Shown one piece after another: positions 7,131-16,900 of a DNA stretch of 64,000 bases. The notes beneath the pieces are model-generated. The model searched no databases. It had not been told where the DNA came from and worked only from the letters and a program-made list of their open reading frames with translations. Positions within the stretch are counted from its first letter, which is position 1. Each line of letters starts with the position of its first letter. Made by a program: the position numbers and the translations under genes. Source of the stretch: Candidatus Bathyarchaeota archaeon BA1. Lineage in GTDB: Archaea; Thermoproteota; Bathyarchaeia; Bathyarchaeales; Bathyarchaeaceae. The stretch is from positions 1,641 through 65,640 of the forward strand of contig LIHJ01000089.1 in NCBI GenBank assembly GCA_001399805.1, read 5' to 3'.

Positions 7131-7650
7131 GTGTCAAGTGCTTCGCCTCGGTCATAGGCTCGAACGCGATAAGAGGGTGACCATGCACGTGTTTTTGACG
7201 GCCAGGGCCCTTTCCGCATCAGGAGTGATCTATTCTGGGGAAAGGGATGAGGATTTAGAGAGAAGATTTCAAGCCGTTTTGGATCAATGGGGAGGACCCT
7301 TGGAAGTGAAGTATGAGAAAAACTGGATGAGGGTGATAGAAAATTGGAAGAAAAGGGGCATCGTATGCCACATGACCATGTATGGAATCAACGTGGACAC
7401 CTGCCTAGAAAAAATCCCCAAGGACAAAGACATCCTAGTTGTGGTTGGCTCACAAAAGATGCCGAAGGAGGTTTTCCAATTGGCCGACTTCAACATCGCC
7501 GTAGGTAATCAGCCCCACTCGGAGGTGGCAGCACTGGCCATCTTCTTAGATAGGCTCTTCGAGGGAAGTGGACTGAAAAAGGAATTTGAGAACGCGAAGA
7601 TAAGGGTGATCCCGCAGGAAAGGGGAAAGAAAACCATCCGTCAATATTAA
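7126..7650 (+). CDS. trm56: tRNA (cytidine(56)-2'-O)-methyltransferase
   Basis: About 174 residues from GTG 7126 (GTG 7138 is an alternative). The family start motif [25 protein letters not shown] is present, followed by [10 protein letters not shown] and the SPOUT knot region [40 protein letters not shown]. Trm56 2'-O-methylates C56 in the tRNA T loop and is archaea-specific. A longer frame to 7078 runs into the TnpB element and is not native. The element's right-end hairpin covers the GTG start, so insertion probably rebuilt the 5' end of this gene. The gene converges on hflX. Confidence 0.9.
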   Translation: MECQVLRLGHRLERDKRVTMHVFLTARALSASGVIYSGERDEDLERRFQAVLDQWGGPLEVKYEKNWMRVIENWKKRGIVCHMTMYGINVDTCLEKIPKDKDILVVVGSQKMPKEVFQLADFNIAVGNQPHSEVAALAIFLDRLFEGSGLKKEFENAKIRVIPQERGKKTIRQY

Positions 7651-7682
7651 AGTGCAAGAAAAGGGAACAAACCCTCAGCGAA

Positions 7683-10346
7683 TCACGTGTTAAATATTCC
7701 GCTAAATTGTTCCACTCGCCCTTTCACCTTGTCTGCAAACCAAGGGACCGACTCAAAAACAACCTTTACGCTATCACCCTCATACTTGATGTCACGTATA
7801 TCGGCACGACTAAATAGCCAAGAAAGAAACGACATGGATTCGTCAGTTATTGGAACGGAAAACATAGCTTGAACATAGTTCCTGAAATGTTGCGCCATCC
7901 CCTGTTTGAGCAGGTCTATGTTGGTCTTGTATAGGGCGGAGACTGGCACTCGATTCGGTGCCACACCCTTCAAAAGCTCCTCTTCATGCTGCAGTTCACC
8001 CTCCGATAGCAGATCAATCTTGTTTAGAGCTGTGATGATCGGTATGCCAGATGCACCAATCTTCTGGATGGTGTCCAGACAGCAATTTACCTTCCTTCCA
8101 ACATCATCATGGGGCTCACTCACATCCACGACAAGGAGGATCAGATCGGAGAAGATGGTCTCTTCGAGGGTGGAGTGAAAGGCTTCAATCAGGGTTAGGG
8201 GCAGTCGGTCAATAAACCCTACAGTGTCCGTTAGCAAAACCTTCTTACCGAAAACATCCACAGCCCGAGTTGTTGTGGATATGGTGGTGAACAAGCTAGG
8301 ATCAACAGGAACAGCCTCCTCAGCAAGCGCATTAAATAAAGTTGAATTGTGAAGGAAGACCCCGCCTGTTCCCCCGATGAAATTCTGCGTGGGGTTTATA
8401 TCAAAGTCGTATACGTAAGTGTCCTCATTTTTTACCTTTTTAATCACCGAGATCTTATCCCAGAAGATGTCAGAATCAATAAGGCAACGCAAGCCTTTAC
8501 ACGTTTCTTCCCTATCGAAAATTCGTAGGAGCCTATGAATTCTTTGTCTGCCGATGTTTTTCCTTCTCCAATAAGCTGCGCACATTAATCCGGCTCGTTT
8601 ATCTCTTTTGTATAGCTCTTTCAGTAGCGGAATAATTTCTTTAACTGAGAACGTATCACGCTTACTGAGTATGCGCCGCTCATTTATATATTTCCTAATA
8701 AGAGAATTTTTCTCCTCTTGTATGAAACCGATGTAATTAACGAATTTCTCTAAATCATTGGAATGTATGAAAATTCTCCAATAGGTAGATTCCTTCACCA
8801 CCTTCATTCGCTTGCTAGAAACAATACCAAAAAATAATAACAAATAAACTAACTCAACGGCAAGACATCGACTTTTAGTAGTAGCTTCTATCATTCTGCC
8901 CTCTATACTGGATTCTCCAGCGTCACCGCTAAAGTATCCGCGGAGGAACTCTGCTATATGGCTCAGTGGCATTTGCCAAATTAAGCTTGGAACATTTTTG
9001 TTTTCGGATCCTCCATGAAGACCGAGTATATGTTCGAAAAGAACCCTTAATGGCTTTGACGTGAAGAGTATTCTCAGTTGTCGTGATGATTGACATGGCT
9101 TAAGACGAAAAACTTTCAGGCAAAGGTTTATGATGTCTTCTTGTAGCCTTGGATCTTTATTAGAAAATACGACCCGATTTAGATCGTATCCTCCTTCTGA
9201 TGTGAAATATCCTAACAGTCGCATGAGTTCTTTCGTTACCGGAACTACCCCCGGCAACATTGTTTCACGATGGGTTTTACAGGCTATCCAGAGTTCGGCG
9301 GGATTAAAATGGATATTGGCACGTTGCATAAGCTCTAGGAAACGAAACAATCTGGTTACCAATACATCTTTCTTCCAATTAACCCTCTTTACGCCGAGAA
9401 TTTCTAGGGTTCTCTTTTTTCCAAGCCTTATTAAAGCCTCGTTTAGAAGCTTCTTCACATTCCCGATGTAGAGACCGTAGTCCCGATCCTTCAGATAGTT
9501 AATAATGTTTATTTCCTTAACAAGGATTTGAGATTCAGGTAATCTTTTTGGTATAGCTATTCTATCTCCAATCTTAAGATCTTTGACAGGGGTGGGAACT
9601 ATCACCCCATTTTTAAATGTGAAAAGGGAGTGGTGTCCTGTCGTGAGCGCTTCTCTTCCTGTGCCTGTTACCACTTTATAAAGAACTGATGGAGCTTTAT
9701 GTCTTATTAAAGCGGTTGGTTTCACCCAATTTAGCTTAAGGTTTTCATTAAAACAAAGAACGTGAATGTCGCTTGCTTTAATATATTCATAAGCTCCATG
9801 TTGGTATATTTCGCTTTTTGAATGGTTTTGGAAAATTCTTCCTATAGGAATTAACCCACTATCACTAGAAGTTAGCGCTAAGACCAATTCATGATGTGGT
9901 ATGCTCTTTCCAGCGTTGGTGTAGCCAGCCAAGGTGCTCAGGGGAAAGCCCAGCTCAAGCCTTCGGGCTCGATGCAGGCGCCGCTTCTTCCGTATCCTCC
10001 TCAGCTTGTCTTGAATGGAGTGGATCTGACGCTTTACAGTTTCGTAGTAAACGTCCACCTTGTAGGCACCCAGGCCCATGAAACCCGGCTGCTCACCCAT
10101 CTTCGCCAACTTCACCCTCTCCTTCGCCCGGGCGAGCTCGTACCTCAGCCGAGCCAATTGAATCTGGAGCTTAGCCTCGGTAGTGGATGCCCTACGAGCA
10201 AAAATCTCGAGGATGAGTTGAAAGCGGTCAACGGCTTCTATTCCCGTTGCCTTGGCCAGGTTGTAGGCTTGAAAAGGCTTTAATTCATTGTTAAATATCG
10301 TCCTTTCAATACCGTTTTTATTGATGAGCTCAGCCAGCTCCTTCAC
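7683..10346 (-). CDS. hflX: HflX-type GTPase interrupted by an intein in the P-loop
   Basis: 887 residues counted from GTG 10346. HflX coding clearly continues upstream in frame (VERRLSSERSSLDELQSLAE, GPDPRYQIGSGK) to about 10490, but no ATG, GTG or TTG is visible there, so the true start is unresolved. The N-extein has the HflX helical region and reaches GYTNAGK. A 520-residue intein (148-667) follows, and the C-extein resumes STLFNALAEE to complete the Walker A motif. Later motifs are DTVGFIDRLP (G3) and NKID (G4). HflX is a ribosome-associated GTPase that splits stalled ribosomes. The gene follows aMBF1 directly in the same direction. Confidence 0.92.
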   Translation of the reverse strand: MKELAELINKNGIERTIFNNELKPFQAYNLAKATGIEAVDRFQLILEIFARRASTTEAKLQIQLARLRYELARAKERVKLAKMGEQPGFMGLGAYKVDVYYETVKRQIHSIQDKLRRIRKKRRLHRARRLELGFPLSTLAGYTNAGKSIPHHELVLALTSSDSGLIPIGRIFQNHSKSEIYQHGAYEYIKASDIHVLCFNENLKLNWVKPTALIRHKAPSVLYKVVTGTGREALTTGHHSLFTFKNGVIVPTPVKDLKIGDRIAIPKRLPESQILVKEINIINYLKDRDYGLYIGNVKKLLNEALIRLGKKRTLEILGVKRVNWKKDVLVTRLFRFLELMQRANIHFNPAELWIACKTHRETMLPGVVPVTKELMRLLGYFTSEGGYDLNRVVFSNKDPRLQEDIINLCLKVFRLKPCQSSRQLRILFTSKPLRVLFEHILGLHGGSENKNVPSLIWQMPLSHIAEFLRGYFSGDAGESSIEGRMIEATTKSRCLAVELVYLLLFFGIVSSKRMKVVKESTYWRIFIHSNDLEKFVNYIGFIQEEKNSLIRKYINERRILSKRDTFSVKEIIPLLKELYKRDKRAGLMCAAYWRRKNIGRQRIHRLLRIFDREETCKGLRCLIDSDIFWDKISVIKKVKNEDTYVYDFDINPTQNFIGGTGGVFLHNSTLFNALAEEAVPVDPSLFTTISTTTRAVDVFGKKVLLTDTVGFIDRLPLTLIEAFHSTLEETIFSDLILLVVDVSEPHDDVGRKVNCCLDTIQKIGASGIPIITALNKIDLLSEGELQHEEELLKGVAPNRVPVSALYKTNIDLLKQGMAQHFRNYVQAMFSVPITDESMSFLSWLFSRADIRDIKYEGDSVKVVFESVPWFADKVKGRVEQFSGIFNT
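8346..9905 (-). mobile_element. intein in HflX (Ser1, LAGLIDADG type)
   Basis: 520 residues. It starts with Ser (SIPHHELV) immediately after GYTNAGK and ends FIGGTGGVFLHN before Ser+1. A block B-like region is TTGHHSLFTFKNG. Two LAGLIDADG-like motifs are visible: LLGYFTSEGGY and FLRGYFSGDAGES, both with their acidic residue, so the homing endonuclease may be active. Splicing rebuilds GYTNAGKSTLFNAL, the nucleotide-binding loop, so unspliced protein could not bind GTP. It resembles the second topoisomerase intein in this window. Confidence 0.93.
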
Positions 10347-10483
10347 CTTGCCGCTCCCAATCTGATAACGTGGGTCAGGCCCTCTAACTTGATCAAGCGA
10401 CCCTACAACCGTGTATCCCGCGGACTCGGCGAGGCTTTGGAGCTCGTCTAAGCTGGAGCGCTCAGATGAAAGCCTCCGCTCTA

Positions 10484-11029
10484 CTATGATGGCTCGCGTT
10501 CCTCGGTTTCCTCCTTCTTCTTTTTCTTGAGTTTGGCTATCTCCCCAAGGGTGACCCCTCGGGGCTGAGACAAAGGCAGAGATGGAGTCTTAGGCTCTGA
10601 TGTGGGAACAAGCAGCTTCACCCTAAGTGCATGCCCCAGCTTGTCTGCAAGCCTATGGTCAGGGGTCATCTTCTCTTTTTCAATTTTTCGAAGAACTGAA
10701 ACCTTCTCCCCAATCTTCCTCCCCAAGTCCTCATGGCTTAGCCCCAGTTTTTCTCTTGCCCGCCTCACGAGTATCCCAAAACCATCCACAAGCTCCAAGG
10801 ACTCAGCGATTACCGTAGGCGCAGGGGGCCTTTTTACTGAAATTCGGGGTAGAGGTCTAGCGAGCCTTTTCGTGGGTTGTGATTGTGATGGTTTTGCCTC
10901 CCAATAAATCGAGGCAAGCTTGACGCAGTCCCCGCAGACCATCATCTTGGCTCCCTCAATCATCGCTCTATAAGGCTTCCCCACGATCCGACGCCCACAG
11001 ACCTCACACCGCACGAAACCATCACCCAA
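10484..11029 (-). CDS. archaeal multiprotein bridging factor aMBF1
   Basis: 181 residues. An N-terminal zinc ribbon (Cys8, Cys11, Cys32, Cys35) is followed by a basic, proline-rich linker. The XRE-type helix-turn-helix runs from about residue 88 to 145 (LVRRAREKLGLSHEDLGRKI, SVLRKIEKEKMTPD), and the tail is Lys/Glu-rich. This is the standard aMBF1 layout. The eukaryotic homologue bridges TBP and activators; archaeal MBF1 binds the ribosomal small subunit. It is immediately upstream of hflX in the same direction, consistent with a translation-linked operon, and divergent from the PUA-NAC genes. Confidence 0.9.
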   Translation of the reverse strand: MGDGFVRCEVCGRRIVGKPYRAMIEGAKMMVCGDCVKLASIYWEAKPSQSQPTKRLARPLPRISVKRPPAPTVIAESLELVDGFGILVRRAREKLGLSHEDLGRKIGEKVSVLRKIEKEKMTPDHRLADKLGHALRVKLLVPTSEPKTPSLPLSQPRGVTLGEIAKLKKKKKEETEEREPS

Positions 11030-11083
11030 ACGATTTTTATCGCTGTCTATTCTTTATACTTGTCGAAAACTATTGGTGAAGGC

Positions 11084-11602
11084 ATGGGAGATAAACCTAC
11101 CGATCTTCAAAAGATCAGAGGCATAGTGGATTACCAGTTCGGAAGGGGTGCGGGTGAGGGGCTTTTTCCAGACCGTGTCAAAATCGTCCATTCGAAGAGG
11201 ACCGGAAGAATACGGCACGTGTATCTAGATGAGAATCGGCTGGCGACTCTACGGCCCCTGGATGGATTTTTCTCATTAACCATTCTGGGTGCCAAAAGGC
11301 TCTTGACGCACTTAACACCTCCACGGTTATGGGTGAGGGTTCAGAAAGAGGCAGAGCCCTTTATTGTGAGGGGAAAGAGCGTTTTTGCCAAACACGTGAT
11401 CGACGCCGACGATGAGATTCGCCCTCAAGAGGAGGTGATCGTCACAAATGAAGAAAATGAGGTCTTGGCGGTGGGGAGGGCTATGCTTACTGGGAGGGAG
11501 ATGAAGGCGTTTAAAAGGGGTGTTGCGGTGCGGGTGCGAAGAGGCGTGGAGGAAGAGGTTAAGAACACAGATCAAGATTATAATAAAGTGAGGGAACTAT
11601 GA
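11084..11602 (+). CDS. PUA domain RNA-binding protein (COG1370-like)
   Basis: 172 residues from ATG 11084. A TTG at 11060 would add eight residues, but a TATA-like tttata near 11052 places transcription start close to 11084, which suits a leaderless mRNA. The N-terminal part (LQKIRGIVDYQFGRGAGEGL, then RTGRIRHVYLDENRLATLRP) precedes a C-terminal PUA domain (RVQKEAEPFIVRGKSVFAK, EEVIVTNEENEVLAVGRAML). These archaeal proteins resemble the RNA-binding tail of archaeosine transglycosylase. The gene is followed two bases later by NAC, a common archaeal arrangement; the target RNA is unknown. Confidence 0.82.
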   Translation: MGDKPTDLQKIRGIVDYQFGRGAGEGLFPDRVKIVHSKRTGRIRHVYLDENRLATLRPLDGFFSLTILGAKRLLTHLTPPRLWVRVQKEAEPFIVRGKSVFAKHVIDADDEIRPQEEVIVTNEENEVLAVGRAMLTGREMKAFKRGVAVRVRRGVEEEVKNTDQDYNKVREL

Positions 11603-11603
11603 A

Positions 11604-11951
11604 TTGCGAAGGATCAGTCCAAGGGAAGCGAAACGAATGATGCAACGAATGGGGCTCAGCATGGGCCAGATGCCCGACGTCCAACAGGTTATTTTCCGCA
11701 CAACCACAAAAGAAATCATCGTGGAAAATCCTGAGGTGGCAATACTAGACATGCGCGGACAAAAAATCTTTCAAGTGACAGGCGAGAAAATTGTCGAAAA
11801 AACTATTGAAAAAGGAGCGCCCATCCCCGAAGAGGACGTTAGGCTCGTTGCGGATCAGACAGGGAAAAGTGTGGAGGAAGCAAAAAGGGCATTGGAAGAA
11901 ACAGACGGCGACCTTGCAAAGGCAATACTTCTTCTTCAGACAAGAGGCTAG
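11604..11951 (+). CDS. nac: nascent polypeptide-associated complex protein
   Basis: 115 residues from TTG 11604, directly after the PUA gene stop. The N-terminal NAC domain has REAKRMMQRMGLSMGQMPDV and VIFRTTTKEIIVENPEVAIL. The C-terminal UBA domain is VRLVADQTGKSVEEAKRALE with GDLAKAILLL. Archaeal NAC is a homodimer that binds ribosomes and emerging chains. No other plausible start exists in this frame. Length and domain order are normal. Confidence 0.95.
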   Translation: MRRISPREAKRMMQRMGLSMGQMPDVQQVIFRTTTKEIIVENPEVAILDMRGQKIFQVTGEKIVEKTIEKGAPIPEEDVRLVADQTGKSVEEAKRALEETDGDLAKAILLLQTRG

Positions 11952-11992
11952 CCGTTTTCTTACTCTAAACCTTTATTCATAGCCAAGCTTCC

Positions 11993-12121
11993 TTAATGCA
12001 ATATCAACAGTTTTTCAGCGTTCTCTATGATGATTTTCACATCCTCCTTCGTAACATCCGCTTTTGGCCTCATATCCCACTCCTTACATTGAGGCAGTGT
12101 CCAATTCCCTCGCTTCCTCTA
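11993..12121 (-). pseudogene. C-terminal remnant of a HEPN-domain-like protein
   Basis: A frame without a start, bounded upstream by an in-frame TAG, reads RGNWTLPQCKEWDMRPKADV then TKEDVKIIIENAEKLL. The W-D-M-x-P...VT-x-E-D...IENAEKLL pattern resembles the C-terminal end of small archaeal HEPN proteins. The N-terminal helices are missing or in other frames. The rest of the 360-base gap between nac and pyrI holds nothing recognisable. Confidence 0.4.
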
Positions 12122-12313
12122 TTTTGATTAACCCGATTTTGACGTAAAGTTTTTCAATACCTGAATGACGCTAATATATGAGTCTCGTGGCGAGTTTCAA
12201 CACCTCTCATCACAGATAATCACTAGGGGCCTCACCTAGCCCACATCCACGTTTGATGAGAAGAATTAACGTAAATATGCAACCAATAGTAGGGGGTTCA
12301 CTCCTCAAAATCA

Positions 12314-12778
12314 TCAGAATTGGTTAAGGATGTCCTGTTTTTCCATGATATAGCCGCAGTAATGACACTTCACGCGGAGAGGGTCCTCACACTCCACGTA
12401 GAAGGTGGGCTGTACGGGTTCGCTGCTGTTGGAGATGCACGCGGGGTTGGCGCATTTCACCATTCCGCGTATGGTGTTAGGCAGTTTCACCCGTTGCTTC
12501 TCTGCCACCTTGTAGTCTCGGATGATGTTGATGGTGGCATGAGGCGACAAGAGCGCTATTTTGTTCACTTCTCTGGAATTTAGCTCCCTCCCCTCCACCT
12601 TCACCACATCTTTGACCCCAAATTTTTTGCTGGAAACGTTCATGGCCACAGTTACAACACCCCCGGCTCGCCCTGTGATCCCAAGAATCTTTAACACCTC
12701 CAAGGCGTGACCGCTTGTGATATGGTCAATTACTGTGCCATCTTTAATTTTGGATACCCGCAGAGTCTTCCTAGCCAT
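12314..12778 (-). CDS. pyrI: aspartate carbamoyltransferase regulatory subunit
   Basis: 154 residues, the normal length. The N-terminal nucleotide-binding domain starts KTLRVSKIKDGTVIDHI with GHALEVLKILGI. The C-terminal zinc domain has Cys109, Cys114, Cys138 and Cys141. PyrI binds CTP/ATP allosterically and associates with PyrB in the first committed step of pyrimidine synthesis. Unusually, it is divergent from pyrB across an 83-base gap rather than following it in an operon, so the two probably share a bidirectional control region. Confidence 0.95.
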   Translation of the reverse strand: MARKTLRVSKIKDGTVIDHITSGHALEVLKILGITGRAGGVVTVAMNVSSKKFGVKDVVKVEGRELNSREVNKIALLSPHATINIIRDYKVAEKQRVKLPNTIRGMVKCANPACISNSSEPVQPTFYVECEDPLRVKCHYCGYIMEKQDILNQF

Positions 12779-12843
12779 GCATATCAGCCTTCTCTAATAC
12801 TGAATAACAGGTCTATAGAATAAAAAGAGTTATTAATGGTTAG

Positions 12844-13788
<945 letters not shown>

Positions 13789-13926
13789 TCTCCGCGGTTT
13801 CTTCTTAAATGAGACGCAAAAATCAATCTTCTAAGAAATAAGCACCCAAAACGAGTGGGGACGCTAAATATGAAAGTACAGCTGTGGTTTTTTATTCTTG
13901 TTGTTAGAAAAATGACGTGAAAAGAG

Positions 13927-16900
13927 TCATATATTGATTCTGTATCTATCCTGAAGCTCTTTCTTTTTCCCTTCGTTCCATCCACTCACTGCTTGATAAT
14001 AGCCTGTTACCCTTGACCACCACTCCACTTGTGGAGAATCGCAGTAGGGGCATTGATCATAAATAGGGGATGTGACTCGTCCGCAGCTGTTGCAGATTGT
14101 CAAGTCTTTTGTGTAGGCGTAATATCCCACGTGAGTCTGAGTGGAGATCCTCTTTGTTAGTTTGTGGAGCGCCTCAGCGTCTGGAGAGGTATCTCCAAGC
14201 CACACGTGAAGCATGTTGCCACCGTTGAGGAGTGGGAAGAACTTTTGCTCTATGTTAACCCTTTCGATCAAGCTGACTTCGGCTCCGACATAGACGTGAG
14301 TCCCATTGCTATAGTATATGGGAGCATCTTTCTCCCCCTCGGCAAGCATAGACCTGGCTCTGTTCAAGTCTCCCTTGACAACTTTCTCAGCTTTGTCACG
14401 ATAATCATCGGTTAGAACATCTGCTATGGCAAATCTCTGGGCTGTGGACTCGGCTGGTGTTCTAGCTAGAGCGAGCTTAAGGCCGCTTCTTTCTTCAAGC
14501 TCCTTCTTGTGTCTTTGCATCTCGAGGATAAGCTTAACAAGAATCTTAATCGCCTCTGGATGCTCGTGAAGTTGGTAGCCGGTATGCCATTGAGCCATTT
14601 CGTTTCCACCCACTACACCTATCGTAAAGACAAGCTCATCGAAGTCTACAGCCTGAGCCCCCCTCTCACCAGTTTTGGGATCTAATGGGCGTTGGGTGGC
14701 GAAGGGTATTCGGTTGCATTCTAATATTAGGTTCATCCACTTCTTTTTGTTCTTAAATATTTCAATGGCAGAGTCCATTAGTCTGCGGCCTTCTTCAAAG
14801 AGTTTTCCGTCGTTCCCGTTTGCTATGTAAGCTATCCTCGGGAGGTTCAGGCTTACAACCTGCCAGCTACCCATGGTGAAGTGCTTTCCGTTGACGAAAT
14901 AGAGCTTATCCTCGAACTCTGGACTGCTCTCGGGTGTTTCAATGAAACAGTACGCGCAGCATTGGAAACACGACACTCCCTTGCCGTAGCCTCGATATGC
15001 TGGCATCATGTTGTCAAAGTATGGCGTCCCAAACTTGGCTACAACCCTGTGGACATCGAGCCAGTACTCGTCGTATTCCGGCTTGAGGAACTCTGGGCTT
15101 ATTCCGTTTTCGAGCTTTGGAAAGTTAAATGGTTTTCCCCAATGGTCGCCTTGATGAGCCACGTCGTAAAGTGCCCTAAACATGAGACGAACCTCATCCT
15201 CATAGTCCCCATAAACATCCGGTCCAACCCTTCCCCTCGCCACGACGGGAACATCCCTCCAAAGCTCAGGAATTCCTGGCTGCACTTGAATATTGCTAAA
15301 GACAAGCTGCCCGCCCCTAGCTACATACGCCTGCGTATACTCAAAAAACATCATTTGCATTAGTTGCTTAAGCCCGCTATAGTCTAGTCCCCTCATGTAG
15401 GGGGCGAGGAAAACCAAGAAATTATAAAAGCCCTCACCGCCAGCAAAATTTGTTTGAGCAGAAGCCAGAATTTTCGCTGTATGCAGAACTGCGACCTCCG
15501 GATGCTTAGCTGGACCAGCAACGCTTGTCCTCGTCCCAATTCCATCCGGCATCAAACCATAATAAAAGAAGTATCGAAGGTCCCAGTCTTGGCAATTATG
15601 TATAAGAATCAGACCTTCATTACCTGCATAGAAAAATCGTTCCTCTTCACTGCCGGCTTCGACCTCGATGTCGTAATAGTATCGTCCAGTAGGTGTAACC
15701 TCTCTAACTTCTTCTACCTCATCCGTATGATCAAAATCCTTCACTGACCTATGATTCATTAAAAATGCGTTAATTCTTCCTTGTCTCTGAGCATCTAAAA
15801 AGCACATATTTTCAGCGAATCTGTGAACGTTCTTGTAATCATAAACGTCAATAAACCATCGTTCATTTTCACTTGTCCAGGTGGATCCGTCAATTTCAAA
15901 CTTCTGACCAGCTTGGTTATGTAGTCTCAAGTTAGAATTGATGCCGAGCATCTGGAGGTATAGAGCGGTATTGGTCACGACACCATGTGAAGTTGATGAA
16001 ACGCTGATTATACAGTCACTTTTTTCTGGTCGGTACGCATTTGTTCCGTTACCGGTAATGTAAGCTGACCAAAACTCTTTAGCAAGGTATTTTGGTACAT
16101 TGAATACTAATTCTGGAATTCTCTTGTTTTCGGCACCTTCGGGAATGCCGAGTACATAGCGGAATAATAGATAAATCAACTTTCCGCCAAAGCAGATCTG
16201 GCTACGCCTTTTGTTCTCTATAACATACGTGTTAAATGCTGCTTCTATACAGGCTTTAATGTCGCCATACACTTGCGGATTCTCATTTGTTATAACTAGA
16301 TTATAAGATCGTCCTTCCTCACAGTTGTAGTTTCCCTCAGCAACAAAATAACCGAGCGATCTCATTAGAGCGGGAGTCAATGAATAAATTACTGCAATCT
16401 CGTTTGGCGAGCCCATCGCGCCTAATTTTACATTCTGTAATAAATAACGTGGTACATCATGCTGGTCGAGTAACTCCCCGAATAAATCAATCGGCATAAT
16501 GCCACGGTAATACCAGTGTTTTGTTTTGCTATAGTTCAAACCGAGCTGATCGAATAATCCCCTAACGGACAATCTCTTTTCATACTTAACATGGTCTATA
16601 ATTGAACGGACGCCATGAATGAAAATTGAGCATAATTTTTCGCGGGGCACATTGGCTAAGAAAGCGTCTACCATACTCAATTCTGTTGTGTTTCCCTCGG
16701 TCCAAGGTATCGGCCCCACTATTAATTTTGTTCCCTTTGTCACATCATTAACTGGGATTGTTCGATCATTGGTTTGAATAAAATGTTCTTTAGTTAACAC
16801 TATCCGCCGGTGCTTAGTGGTAATTATCTCTAATGCAGGCGAAACCGCTGGGCGTCGCATTACCTTTTTAATTTTCTTGAGGGAGCCTCTACTGAGGGCA

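Noticed and set aside
9891..10283. Plus-strand frame of 130 codons
   Set aside because: It is the antisense shadow of the HflX N-extein.
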